Shown: in pieces, positions 8,155 to 17,264 of the stretch
Layout: each line of letters starts with the position of its first letter
Numbering within the stretch: position 1 is the stretch's first letter
Origin: Candidatus Cloacimonadota bacterium
GTDB taxonomy: Bacteria > Cloacimonadota > Cloacimonadia > Cloacimonadales > Cloacimonadaceae
Length of the DNA: 63,567 nucleotides
Assembly: GCA_028706475.1 (NCBI GenBank)
Contig: JAQWBI010000005.1
Location: 1 to 63,567 of the forward strand
Reading direction: 5' to 3'
Position numbers and translations under genes: made by a program
Notes under the pieces: generated by a model
Seen by the model: the letters and a program-made list of their open reading frames with translations, nothing else
Told to the model about the DNA's origin: nothing
Database searches by the model: none

Positions 8155-9041
8155 TCAGTCTGGGTACTTTCGATGGCCTTCATTTGGGTCACCGCAAGCT
8201 TCTGGATAGAGTTCGCGAACTTGCTTCTACCGAATGCTTGAAATCCGTGATCATCACATACAAAGATCACCCGGCCTTTATCCTGAATCAAAGAGCTCTG
8301 CCCAAATTGCTCTGTCCCTCGGAAGTGAAAGAGCAGGAATTGAAGCGATTGGGCATTGACCAGGTGGAAATGCTCGATTTCTCCCAGGACTTAGCTGAAA
8401 CCTCTGCACTAGATTTCCTGCAGAATGTGCTCATTCCGCGTTGGCGGCCAAAAATCATCGTAGTAGGTCACGATAGCCATTTCGGCAAAAACCGGGAAGG
8501 CGATCGCAGCTTTCTGGAGCGATTTGCATCGCGTTTCAATTTCCGGGTGGAGTATGTAGAACCGCAGTTATTTGAGGGCAAACCGATCAGTAGCAGTATG
8601 ATCCGAGACTTTCTGAGCCGGGGACAGATCGAAGAAGCCAACCATCTCTTGGGCAGGAGTTACCGTCTTTCAGGCAAAGTGGGGAAGGGTTTGGCCAGGG
8701 GCAGGGAGTTTGGTTTCCCCACCGCAAATCTGATCCTGAGCAATCCGCACCAGCTTATCCCCGCGGAAGGGATATATCTCAGCAAAGCACATTTGGAGCA
8801 AGCGTCTTTTTTTAGCTTGACCAATATCGGGAAGTCTCCTACAGTGAAACACACAGGAATCGTGGAGATAGAAACTTTTCTGATCGATTTTACCGGCGAT
8901 ATCTACGACGATAATATGCAGGTGGAATTGTTACATTATCTCAGGGAGGAAAGGATGTTTGCAAATACTGACGACTTGGTCGCAGCCATGAATCGCGATC
9001 TGGAACGTGCCATCGCTCTGGTAGCGGAGTTGCAAGCTTGA
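8145..9041 (+). CDS. ribF: Bifunctional riboflavin kinase / FAD synthetase
   Basis: RibF phosphorylates riboflavin to FMN and adenylates FMN to FAD. The 298-residue product has the N-terminal nucleotidyltransferase signature GTFDGLHLGH (residues 7-16), SSSMIRDFLSRG closing that domain, and the C-terminal kinase motif GKGLARGREFGFPTANL. The ATG at 8145 lies within the end of truB. Its stop overlaps the TTG of the next gene. truB-ribF adjacency is common in bacteria. Confidence 0.95.
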   Translation: MCVISLGTFDGLHLGHRKLLDRVRELASTECLKSVIITYKDHPAFILNQRALPKLLCPSEVKEQELKRLGIDQVEMLDFSQDLAETSALDFLQNVLIPRWRPKIIVVGHDSHFGKNREGDRSFLERFASRFNFRVEYVEPQLFEGKPISSSMIRDFLSRGQIEEANHLLGRSYRLSGKVGKGLARGREFGFPTANLILSNPHQLIPAEGIYLSKAHLEQASFFSLTNIGKSPTVKHTGIVEIETFLIDFTGDIYDDNMQVELLHYLREERMFANTDDLVAAMNRDLERAIALVAELQA

Positions 9042-10906
9042 AACGCAGCCTTATCATCCTGGCATTGCTCTTCAGCTATCTGTATGGGATAGTATGCATA
9101 TCTGCAGACGGAGAGCAGATCCCGCAGGACCGCGAGTATCACTATTATCTGCATAATAATGCACATGACTACAGCTTTTACGGTGCCAATAAATGGGCGG
9201 TGAGATTCGATTTTAGCCAGGCATATCCTCTTATGAGCAACGTGAACTTCACCGCTAGCGGAGCCAGACTGTGGTTTCCGAATCCTGGAGGACAAGTAAC
9301 GGTAGAACTTTGTACGGACAATGTATCTCAACCTGGTAGCGTAGTATCCGTGCAAACGGTGGAAGTATCATCCCAGCAGATTGACATCGCCTTTCCCTCC
9401 ACCAGCACACATGATATTGCCTGGCTGGTGGTTACATACGAGACAAACATGCAATCCCGCTATGTAGCGGCTAGTGCGGGAGGCGGTGATAATAGCTTTT
9501 ACATGACAACCGTGGGCGATCAGTTTTACCTGTCTTCACTTAGCAATGCCGGTTTTAACTGTGAACTGCTGTTTGGTTTGTTAGGCGACTTCACTCACAC
9601 AGAGGTGGATCTGGAATTATGTGATTTTTACCTTGAGGGAGATCTGTTGCCAGGTAGCAGAGTGTATCCCAGATTCACAGGTTACAATCACAGCAATCAG
9701 ACACTGGATGAGGTGGGCTTGAGCATCACGATGAACCGGCCGGGAGAACCCCGGTTTGACAGTCTCTATATTGCCTTGCCTCAGAGCCTTGCCCCACTTA
9801 GCAGCTTTGACTATACCAGTGATCTGCAGTTTATAGAGCTGCCCTCAGATCCATTGCAACTACGTCTTGATATGAAGCTGATTAGTGAAATTGCCGAGAG
9901 TGATTCTCTCTCCGGCAATAACAGCTTCAACTGCTTTTTCAATATATTTGCAGATCCCATGCCAGGTCAAGTGGTGGAGAACTTTCTGCGTACTAGCGGT
10001 GACAATGCTATTTCCACGATCCAGTCTCCATATTTGAACCGTGATTTTCATGTGCTGGACTACTATCCTCTGTTATCTGACCCATTATCAAATCTGGGAG
10101 CAATGCAACGCTTCAATTGGTATGGTTTCAATGCGTTACCTCAAACTATCGGTAATGGACACAGCCGCATTATCGGGCTTACGCAAGCTTACGAAAGCAG
10201 TTTTGCCGAGCTATTGGACGACATCTCTGCCGATCGCACCTTTATCTCTGAATCCTCTTGCCGGTTGGATTCCATTCCGGAGTCCGCAAACATGTATCTT
10301 AGCGTCAGTTTGCTGAATCAGAACACGAGCTTGTATGAGTCCAATCTGGAAAACATCACACTGGATTCCCGTTTGTTTGTGGGTCTTTTTGCCAAACCAA
10401 GCGCAGAAAGTACACAGAAATACAGTTTATTACAGTGGATTTGTTTTGCCGATACCATAAATACGGCCCTCCAACCGGAAGTAACTGTGGAAAAGACTTA
10501 CAGTGTAAGTTTTAGCAATCTGTTCAATGACAGTGCAGAGACAGATTACCGCATCTACTATTGGTTGCAGGATCAGTACGGCGGCAGAATTCATTTTATG
10601 AATTTCTACGATTTTGACCCCCAGCAGTATACTTCAAATGCGGATTTATATACACCAAGCCTGAGCTTTAGCGCTTATCCCAATCCGCTGAGGCAGGATG
10701 AATATCTGCATCTCAGCATAAAAGACGCTACTGCAGCGAAGATAAGCATTTACAACCTGAAAGGTCAGCGGATCCACAGGCAAAACGACATCACGGGGAA
10801 ACTGGATCTATGCGGAAAGCTCTTCCCAGCATCAGGCATTTACTTTATCCGTGTGGAACAAAGCGGTAAGGCCCCTCAAACGAAGAAAATAAGCATTATT
10901 AAGTGA
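9038..10906 (+). CDS. Secreted protein with FlgD-like C-terminal sorting domain
   Basis: I do not recognise the body of this 622-residue protein. It begins with a signal peptide (basic start, hydrophobic LIILALLFSYLYGIVCIS, processing near residue 24). It is rich in Ser/Asn/Tyr and beta-type segments and ends, from about residue 545, in a FlgD-like sorting domain (YPNPLRQDEYL..., ISIYNLKGQRI, ASGIYFIRVEQSG, basic tail). Such domains direct outer-membrane translocation by the type IX-like route in the FCB group. The TTG at 9038 overlaps the ribF stop and has GGAG eight bases upstream. A secreted protein inside a translation operon is unusual. Coupling to ribF and the six-base gap to the next gene suggest co-transcription. 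Confidence 0.75.
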   Translation: MKRSLIILALLFSYLYGIVCISADGEQIPQDREYHYYLHNNAHDYSFYGANKWAVRFDFSQAYPLMSNVNFTASGARLWFPNPGGQVTVELCTDNVSQPGSVVSVQTVEVSSQQIDIAFPSTSTHDIAWLVVTYETNMQSRYVAASAGGGDNSFYMTTVGDQFYLSSLSNAGFNCELLFGLLGDFTHTEVDLELCDFYLEGDLLPGSRVYPRFTGYNHSNQTLDEVGLSITMNRPGEPRFDSLYIALPQSLAPLSSFDYTSDLQFIELPSDPLQLRLDMKLISEIAESDSLSGNNSFNCFFNIFADPMPGQVVENFLRTSGDNAISTIQSPYLNRDFHVLDYYPLLSDPLSNLGAMQRFNWYGFNALPQTIGNGHSRIIGLTQAYESSFAELLDDISADRTFISESSCRLDSIPESANMYLSVSLLNQNTSLYESNLENITLDSRLFVGLFAKPSAESTQKYSLLQWICFADTINTALQPEVTVEKTYSVSFSNLFNDSAETDYRIYYWLQDQYGGRIHFMNFYDFDPQQYTSNADLYTPSLSFSAYPNPLRQDEYLHLSIKDATAAKISIYNLKGQRIHRQNDITGKLDLCGKLFPASGIYFIRVEQSGKAPQTKKISIIK

Positions 10907-10912
10907 TATAGT

Positions 10913-11863
10913 ATGGAAGAACACATTTTTGTAGCAGACATGCATCAGCATGAGAACAAAGAGATTAGCGGGTTCTATCTGGCTCAGGAGAAAGAACTGC
11001 GAGAGGGTAAGGGCGGCAGCTTTATCCGCATAAAGATTCAGGATAGAAGCGGTTATGTCACGGCTAATGTATGGAAAGACGCTGCTAAGACCAGTGAACT
11101 TTTCGATGCCGGAGATGTGGTTCACATCAAAGCTCAAGTGGTGAATTACAAAGGCCAGATTCAACTGAGTATCCAACAATTGCGTTTTGCGGATAAAAGC
11201 GAATTTGATATTGGTTTGTTTGTGGCAAAAAGCAGATTTACTCCGGATTTTCTGGCAGAACGCTTTTGGGAATTTGTGGATAAAGTAGAACATGAATATC
11301 TCAATCGACTTTTACACGAGATCTTCGATGATAAACCGTTTTTCCAGCGTTTTTTGGAAGCCCCCGCCGCTAAAAGCTGGCACCACAATTATGTTCACGG
11401 GCTCATCGAACATACCGTAGCCGTAGCTGCCCTGTGCGAGTTTACCTCTACCCAGTATCCGGTATCCATGGATCTCATGCTCTGCGGAGCCTTACTGCAT
11501 GACGCCGCCAAACAGAGAGAATACCATGGAAAGGCCAGTATAGATTTTACCGATGAGGGACGCCTATTGGGGCATCTCAGTATGGGTGATCAGATGGTGG
11601 TCGAGGCTGCATCCCGGATCCCAGGATTTCCTGAAGAAGTGTTGTTAAATCTGCGTCATCTCATCCTTTCCCATCATGGCGAATACGAGAAAGCATCTGT
11701 GCGCCTGCCGCAAACTCTGGAAGCACTTCTGCTGCACCATTGTGACAATCTGGACGCCCAAAGCGCCGGAGTGTGTCAATTGCTCGCCGCCGCTCCTCCC
11801 GATGCAGTCTGGAGTGAGTACGACAAGCTGAACAACCGCTATTATCGCATTGTAAGAATTTAG
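10913..11863 (+). CDS. OB-fold plus HD-domain 3'-5' exoribonuclease, YhaM-like
   Basis: A 316-residue protein with the architecture of YhaM. An N-terminal OB-fold nucleic-acid-binding domain (about 10-100, with VTANVWKDA and GDVVHIKAQV) is followed by an HD phosphohydrolase domain. Metal ligands are visible in HGLIEHT, LLHDAAK, LSHHGEYE and LHHCDNLDA. YhaM enzymes trim RNA and DNA 3' ends in a Mn2+-dependent way. The gene follows the secreted protein by six bases and precedes the MBL-fold gene by four, so it belongs to the nusA operon, consistent with an RNA role. Confidence 0.85.
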   Translation: MEEHIFVADMHQHENKEISGFYLAQEKELREGKGGSFIRIKIQDRSGYVTANVWKDAAKTSELFDAGDVVHIKAQVVNYKGQIQLSIQQLRFADKSEFDIGLFVAKSRFTPDFLAERFWEFVDKVEHEYLNRLLHEIFDDKPFFQRFLEAPAAKSWHHNYVHGLIEHTVAVAALCEFTSTQYPVSMDLMLCGALLHDAAKQREYHGKASIDFTDEGRLLGHLSMGDQMVVEAASRIPGFPEEVLLNLRHLILSHHGEYEKASVRLPQTLEALLLHHCDNLDAQSAGVCQLLAAAPPDAVWSEYDKLNNRYYRIVRI

Positions 11864-11867
11864 GCTT

Positions 11868-12644
11868 ATGTTCCAAACCTCCGTACTTGCCAGCGGCAGC
11901 AAAGGTAATTCGATCCTCGTGCGTAGCCGGGATACAGGGATTATTTTGGATGCAGGGATCAGCATGAAGCGGATTTGGGAAGCTCTAGACACACTTAGAA
12001 TCCAGCGCAGCATCATCAAAGCCGTAATAGTGTCCCACGAGCATTCCGATCATACCCGTAGCGCCGGAGCGCTGTGCCGCAGCCTGAAAATCCCGCTCTA
12101 CATTTCTCCAGATACTTTTGCCTATAGCTCGCACAGACTGGGTAGCGTGGATGAGCGTCTGTGCTATTTTGACGCTGGAACAGAGTTTCTGATTGGAGAC
12201 ATCCTGATACAGCCTTTCCGCTCTTCACACGATGCGGTGGACAGCTGCAACTTTACCTTTGAACATGATGACCGGAAGCTGGGTGTAGCCATCGATCTGG
12301 GGTACTTTTCCAAACTGACCGTAACCAAACTGAGTGATGTGCATACTTTGGTACTGGAAAGCAATCACGACCTGCAGATGCTGATGGACGGCCCTTACGA
12401 CTGGAATCTGAAGAAACGTGTGAAAAGCGAACACGGACACCTTTCCAACGAACAAGCGGTGGGACTTCTCTCCCAAGTGCTGCATCCGGGATTGAAAAAC
12501 CTGGTGCTGGCTCACCTTTCAGAAACCAACAACCGCCCCGATCTGGCATATCAGACGATGAACGAGTATCTGCAAACCATCCGTAGCGACATCAACCTCA
12601 TGGTGGCAGATCAGTATTGTCATACTCCACTGGTGGATATCTGA
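11868..12644 (+). CDS. MBL-fold metallohydrolase, WalJ/YycJ-like
   Basis: A 258-residue metallo-beta-lactamase-fold protein. It starts with the LASGSKGNSILV signature of the YycJ/WalJ group and carries the metal-binding HEHSDH (57-62), SSHDAVD, DLGY and LVLESNHD motifs. Homologues are predicted nucleases with a 5'-3' exonuclease function linked to repair or cell-wall homeostasis in Firmicutes. The role here is inferred only from the family. It is the last gene of the operon. No clear T-rich terminator follows, but a palindromic repeat lies 80 bases downstream. Confidence 0.87.
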   Translation: MFQTSVLASGSKGNSILVRSRDTGIILDAGISMKRIWEALDTLRIQRSIIKAVIVSHEHSDHTRSAGALCRSLKIPLYISPDTFAYSSHRLGSVDERLCYFDAGTEFLIGDILIQPFRSSHDAVDSCNFTFEHDDRKLGVAIDLGYFSKLTVTKLSDVHTLVLESNHDLQMLMDGPYDWNLKKRVKSEHGHLSNEQAVGLLSQVLHPGLKNLVLAHLSETNNRPDLAYQTMNEYLQTIRSDINLMVADQYCHTPLVDI

Positions 12645-12723
12645 GCAGGCTCTGAGCCCAAGCCGCTCCTCCATTTACAGCATCCGTCGTTCAGTCTCAA
12701 TCTTCCCCCTCTGAGCTTACTAT

Positions 12724-12799
12724 ATATGAAGCAGATATCATCGGGTTATCATCGAGTGACCACTGCATTATAACGCGTTTATATCTAGTTCGGCACTGC
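12724..12799 (-). repeat. Dispersed palindromic intergenic repeat, copy 2
   Basis: Read on the - strand it matches copy 1 almost base for base over the right half (GTGGTCACTCGATGATAACC and onward through GATATCTGCTTCATAT) and shares the GGCAGTGCCGAACT left edge. It occupies the gap between the convergent walJ-like and priA genes, next to a GGATATATAG direct repeat (12801-12810 and 12823-12832). Confidence 0.85.
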
Positions 12800-12844
12800 C
12801 GGATATATAGGGGGAATATCCAGGATATATAGTCTGAAACTCTG

Positions 12845-15187
12845 CTACATCAACATCGAAGGATCAATGTCGATCTGAAAATAGAGCTTGGTTTTAAAGG
12901 AATTGCAGATATTGTCTATGGCTTGTTTTAATACTGCCGGATTGTAGCCCTTCAAGATGAGATGATGGCGGTACATGTTGTTAATCTTGGTAAAGGGAGC
13001 GGGGGCAGGGCCCAGAATAAGCAAGTGCTCATCGGTCTTGGGCAGGTGATCCCGGCTCAAGCGTGCCATTTCGGAAACGATTTCCTGTTCATCTGCGCTT
13101 TGATAGAGGATGCGCGCCAAACGGTAGTAGGGAGGGTAATACAGCCTTTTACGCAATGCTGTTTCCACGCGGGCAAAGCCTTCAAAATCCTGATGGCTGG
13201 CATATTGAATGGCGTAGTGCTCGGGATTGTAGGTCTGGATGATTACTTCTCCTTTCTTCTCTGCTCTGCCGCTGCGTCCCGCTACTTGCGTAAGGAGCTG
13301 AAAGGTTCGTTCCGCAGAGCGAAAATCCGGGATGTTCAAGCTGATATCCGCGTTCACGATGCCAACCAGGGTTACATTGGGAAAGTCGAGTCCCTTGGTG
13401 ATCATCTGCGTGCCCAACAGAATGTCCAGCTCATGCTTTTTCATGCGTTGATACATGCTTTTCAGGTTGATGCGGCTGCTGTCGCTATCCAATCTGAGAA
13501 TCCGCGCCATGGGAAAAAGAATCTTCAGGCTTTGTTCTACCTTCTGAGTTCCAGGATATCCATAGGAAAAAGTAAAAGAATTGCAGGAGGGGCATCGTCG
13601 GGGTACGGGGTAGAAGGATCCGCAATAATGACATTGCATTTCTTCACGGTCGCGATGGTAATACATGCTAATTTCGCAGTTTGGACAGGTAATCAGTTTA
13701 CCGCATTTCAAGCATTGCACAAAGGATGAATATCCGCGGCGGTTTTGGAAGAGGATTACTTGTTCTTTACGATCCAGCCGTTGTGCTATCGCCTTGGCCA
13801 AGTCGTCCGAAATCAGTTCTGTGCTGTCACAATCGCAGAGATCCAGGATTCTAACTTCCGGCAATTTGTAGTTCATCGGGCGTTGAAGCAATTTGTGCAG
13901 TTTATACTTTCCGGTCATACTGTTGTTCCAGCTTTCCAGAGATGGCGTGGCAGAACCCAATATAACTTGCGCACCTTGCTGTTGCGCTCGTACTATTGCT
14001 ACATCCCGTCCATTGTAGCGGGGTTGGCTATCCTGTTTATAACTTTGTTCATGCTCTTCATCTACGATGATCAGTCCCAGGTTTTGCACGGGAGCAAAGA
14101 TCGCACTACGGGCTCCAAGAGCGATGCGGCATTCGCCATTCTGCAGCTTTTGCCACTGGGCAAAGCGTTGGGTGTCGGTTAACTGACTATGTAGTATGGC
14201 GAGTTGTTCACCAAAGCTTGCATCAAATTTGTCCAGCATTTGGGGAGTGAGGGCGATCTCCGGGATTAGAAAGATCACGGATTTTCCGGCATTCAGATAC
14301 TTCCGGATTATCTCGATGTATACCTCGGTCTTGCCACTACCGGTGATGCCATAGAGTAAGTGAACCTGAAAGCTGCCAAAATCTGAGGATATTTCTGAGA
14401 TGGCAGAAATCTGTGCATCATTCAACACGATGTTCTTGGCTTTTGCGCCTGTATCCCTGAGTAATTGAGCGCTCTGCACTTCTCTGGGGAAGATCTTGAT
14501 AATTCCCTTTTTCACTAATGCCTTGAGGCTGCTGTAGGAAACTACATTGCTGATGTCCGCCATGGGGAAGGGCTTGGTCTGAGTTTTGATGAGTTCCCAA
14601 GCTTCTCTTTGCCTGAGTGGAAGAGTGTCCGGATCAAAATCACTACTTATTATCTGAATAAAATTTAGGATCTTGGGCTTATCTTTGTGCCGCAATTTGT
14701 TATCTATCTTTAGTAAACCTGCAGTTGCAGCGGCTTCGCAGAGACGGTATATGGGAAGATTGGGGAAGCTTTTACGCAGATCGCATATTCGGCTTTTTCC
14801 ACTGTGGATCAAAGCTCTGTAGAGTGCTTCAAACTGAGGGGGGATATCTTCTTCGGGGCCAATCCAGATCAGTTCGGCATCCACATCACTTTGCAGCTTT
14901 GCAGGAAGCATGGCAAATAGTGCTTTTCCCATGCTGCAATGATAGTATTCGGACATCCATCTTGCAAGCTTGATCAACTCAAGTGGCAGGATGGCAGTGT
15001 CGTCCAAAACCTCGGCAACGGACTTGTAGTTTAGCTTTCCAGCAGTATGGCTTTCCAGACATATACCCAGCATCAGTTTGGCTTTGAGAGGTACCAACAC
15101 CCGGGCACCCAGAGGTATGGGATCCTGGCTGCTATAGCTGAAATCACGGTTTATTCCAAGAGGGAGTGCGATTTTGTAGTAATGCAT
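12845..15187 (-). CDS. priA: Primosomal replication-restart helicase PriA
   Basis: PriA is a 3'-5' DEAH-type helicase that reloads the replisome at stalled forks. The product has 780 residues. After the N-terminal DNA-binding part come Walker A GITGSGKTEV (about 280-289), DEEHEQSYKQ (Walker B) and the zinc-binding cysteine cluster CLKCGKLITCPNC ... CHYCG ... CPSC (about 488-530). Conserved RSGRAEKKGEVIIQT follows in the helicase C-domain. The ATG at 15187 is preferred over an in-frame TTG at 15199, since neither has a clear ribosome site. The gene stands alone between two convergent or unrelated units. Confidence 0.95.
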   Translation of the reverse strand: MHYYKIALPLGINRDFSYSSQDPIPLGARVLVPLKAKLMLGICLESHTAGKLNYKSVAEVLDDTAILPLELIKLARWMSEYYHCSMGKALFAMLPAKLQSDVDAELIWIGPEEDIPPQFEALYRALIHSGKSRICDLRKSFPNLPIYRLCEAAATAGLLKIDNKLRHKDKPKILNFIQIISSDFDPDTLPLRQREAWELIKTQTKPFPMADISNVVSYSSLKALVKKGIIKIFPREVQSAQLLRDTGAKAKNIVLNDAQISAISEISSDFGSFQVHLLYGITGSGKTEVYIEIIRKYLNAGKSVIFLIPEIALTPQMLDKFDASFGEQLAILHSQLTDTQRFAQWQKLQNGECRIALGARSAIFAPVQNLGLIIVDEEHEQSYKQDSQPRYNGRDVAIVRAQQQGAQVILGSATPSLESWNNSMTGKYKLHKLLQRPMNYKLPEVRILDLCDCDSTELISDDLAKAIAQRLDRKEQVILFQNRRGYSSFVQCLKCGKLITCPNCEISMYYHRDREEMQCHYCGSFYPVPRRCPSCNSFTFSYGYPGTQKVEQSLKILFPMARILRLDSDSSRINLKSMYQRMKKHELDILLGTQMITKGLDFPNVTLVGIVNADISLNIPDFRSAERTFQLLTQVAGRSGRAEKKGEVIIQTYNPEHYAIQYASHQDFEGFARVETALRKRLYYPPYYRLARILYQSADEQEIVSEMARLSRDHLPKTDEHLLILGPAPAPFTKINNMYRHHLILKGYNPAVLKQAIDNICNSFKTKLYFQIDIDPSMLM

Positions 15188-15232
15188 GGTTATAGGCAAT
15201 GGAAAGCCTGATTTTTGTCAATACAAAGCTCA

Positions 15233-15262
15233 CAAAAAAAGGCCTCGTACAATAACGAGGCC
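15233..15262 (-). terminator. Terminator of the TPR-ExbB-ExbD-TonB operon
   Basis: GGCCTCGT (15241-15248) pairs perfectly with ACGAGGCC (15255-15262). Read on the - strand the stem is followed by seven Ts. It lies 30 bases after the TonB/AgmX-like gene. Confidence 0.85.
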
Positions 15263-15292
15263 ATTATTAAGTATATGATTGATTAACTTACA

Positions 15293-16702
15293 TTATCCTG
15301 CTCTTACGCGGAACTGGTATGCTTCTTCCTGGCTTACATTGAATCTCCAGCTGTTTACGATGGATTTTACACGTGCCACAAAGGATTCTGGATAAGCTCC
15401 TGCAGGAACCACCATTGATTCTCTAACCGTACCATTGGCGTTTATAAACAGGGTGATGGTAAAGCTTACGCTTTGGCGTAATTGAGCTTCGCGATAGGCT
15501 TGGTCAATCTGAGCCTTACGAGCTTCCACCTGATCACGCAGATTTGTAACGCGGGCTATTCCGGCTTCATCCAATCCGGTTACACTACCTTCTTTGAGGG
15601 TCTGAATGCCTCTGCGTTTGTAATCTGCAGCAATTCTTTGCTGTTCCACAATGTCGCCCCAAGCTTTGCCGCTGGGAGCAAGAGCGCTGGCATCACCAAC
15701 GATGTGCGTGCCTGCAACACCAGCAGGACGTTCGGAATGTCCGGCAGTTGCCGGTCCGCGGGTCACAACGGATCCTACGTCACCGAAATTCGGAGTGCTG
15801 GTTGCGCTGAAAGAGGATCCTGCTCCGGTTCCGGCTCCGCCGAAAGCTCCGCTGCCACCACCGGTACCACCTCCACCTCCACCTCCGCCGGGACGACGGG
15901 CAGAAAAGCCTTCCTGTACTGTGACGATTTTAAGAGTAGGTGCTACACCGGTTGCACTTGCATCGAATCCGCCGGCAAAAGCAGCATCCAGGGCAGAAGA
16001 GCCGTAGGCTCCGGGTACGCCTTGTTGGGCAGTTTGGCCGGTCTCAGCTTCTCCAGTCTCTTCCGGAGGAGTCTCTTGTGCGAAGCTTTGAGTCATAGGA
16101 GTGAGATCTGCTTCAACCCGCTGAGCTTCGCTCTTGATGTTTTCAAGGCGTTGTGCCACGGTTTCTTCTTCCATCACATAGTCAGGTTTCAGGGCAAGAT
16201 CAAACAGGATAGCAAACACAACGGCAAGCAAGATTATCATCCACATCATCATCCGGTTGAAGCGGGTAGTAGAGTCAGGTTTTGCTCTGCGAGCATATTG
16301 TGCTACAATTTGTTTTTCTTCAGCAGTAAGCACAGCCACCCATGGTTCGCGGTATTCGAAATGGACGTCCCAATCTGGAGCAAGAGTAACAGTACCTTTC
16401 AGGTCTTTCTTCAAAACCAATTGGTTTCCTGAAAGCAGTTTGTTCTGTTTCAGATAGTTACCGTCCAAGACATTGCCGTCTTTCTCAATGGTCAATTGAG
16501 ATCCGGGTAGCACTTGCATTACGTATTCGCCGCCTTGTTGTTTTACAAAGAGGTGTTTATCCGGAAAAGAAGGGGCTAATATCTGCCATTGCAGGAATTT
16601 GTTTGAGCCAATTGTGAAGCTTCTTTTGATTTCTCTGCCTTCTTTGGCGTAATCCAGAAACTTCCCTTTATAGTTCAATCTAAGACTTAGTATTTTAGCC
16701 AT
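15293..16702 (-). CDS. TonB/AgmX-like energy-transducing protein with folded cytoplasmic N-domain
   Basis: A 469-residue single-span protein. Residues 1 to about 115 look like a compact beta-rich, possibly FHA-like, domain (SFTIGSNKFLQWQI, LLSGNQLVLKK) on the cytoplasmic side. Residues 151-171 form one transmembrane helix after a basic stretch. Then come an acidic helix, a Gly-rich flexible stretch (about 270-300, with eight consecutive Gly) and a C-terminal domain (about 385-469; VSFTITLFINANGTV, IVNSWRFNVSQEEAYQFRV) like the TonB/AgmX-PglI C-terminal fold. TonB-type proteins carry proton-driven motion from ExbB/ExbD to the outer envelope. GGGGAGG precedes the ATG. It is the last gene of its operon, eleven bases after an ExbD-like gene. 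The partner and cargo are unknown. Confidence 0.8.
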   Translation of the reverse strand: MAKILSLRLNYKGKFLDYAKEGREIKRSFTIGSNKFLQWQILAPSFPDKHLFVKQQGGEYVMQVLPGSQLTIEKDGNVLDGNYLKQNKLLSGNQLVLKKDLKGTVTLAPDWDVHFEYREPWVAVLTAEEKQIVAQYARRAKPDSTTRFNRMMMWMIILLAVVFAILFDLALKPDYVMEEETVAQRLENIKSEAQRVEADLTPMTQSFAQETPPEETGEAETGQTAQQGVPGAYGSSALDAAFAGGFDASATGVAPTLKIVTVQEGFSARRPGGGGGGGGTGGGSGAFGGAGTGAGSSFSATSTPNFGDVGSVVTRGPATAGHSERPAGVAGTHIVGDASALAPSGKAWGDIVEQQRIAADYKRRGIQTLKEGSVTGLDEAGIARVTNLRDQVEARKAQIDQAYREAQLRQSVSFTITLFINANGTVRESMVVPAGAYPESFVARVKSIVNSWRFNVSQEEAYQFRVRAG

Positions 16703-16713
16703 ACTACCTCCCC

Positions 16714-17247
16714 TTACATTCTAGAGGCAGTTCGGTATGATTGTAACCAATCTGCTTCTTCCAAAGTTGCGAAATAAATGTTTGCGTAACCCACTGAGGT
16801 GCCAACACTCACTATCTGAGTTACATATCCACAAGGCAGATCTGCATCGGCCTGAACTATTAGACAGGCATCACCAAGTTTGTCTTCCGGGATCACACTG
16901 ATCTCAGTTTTGAAGAAATCCTGCATGACTTGGCGAACTTCAGCACTTTCCACCATTTCCTGGGGAGTCCCAAGATATTGGCTGCCAATACCCAGTAGTA
17001 CTCTGTCCATGTACAATTTGACAGGAGTCACCATGGCGTTTTCCATCAGTTTCTCTTTGGTGATGGAGGTGGGATACTTCATATCCGGTAACTGGTTAAT
17101 CTTCACTGCATCCATCGACACGTTTTTGATGAGAAAAACCAGGATGATAGTTAATGCGTCAAGAAGAGAAGTGATCGACAAGCTCTTTACGTCTTCTACT
17201 TTACGACGTACTTGTCTGGTTCCCTTACGACTACGATTCGAAATCAT
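16714..17247 (-). CDS. ExbD/TolR-like proton-channel subunit (with conserved Asp)
   Basis: A 177-residue protein with a short basic N-terminus, one transmembrane helix (about 24-42) and a periplasmic domain, as in ExbD/TolR. The helix contains SITSLLDALTIILVFL with Asp30 at the position of the proton-relay Asp of ExbD (Asp25 in E. coli ExbD). The periplasmic part ends with the family's QIVSVGTSVGYANIYFAT-like strand-helix unit. With the ExbB-like protein encoded two genes upstream it should form the energised motor. The preceding ExbD-like gene ends 17 bases upstream. Confidence 0.88.
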   Translation of the reverse strand: MISNRSRKGTRQVRRKVEDVKSLSITSLLDALTIILVFLIKNVSMDAVKINQLPDMKYPTSITKEKLMENAMVTPVKLYMDRVLLGIGSQYLGTPQEMVESAEVRQVMQDFFKTEISVIPEDKLGDACLIVQADADLPCGYVTQIVSVGTSVGYANIYFATLEEADWLQSYRTASRM

Positions 17248-17264
17248 AATATCCTCCCCCAGCC

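Noticed and set aside
15482-16432. 316-codon + strand frame opposite the TonB-like gene
   Set aside because: Shadow of the Gly-rich coding region; no start signal.
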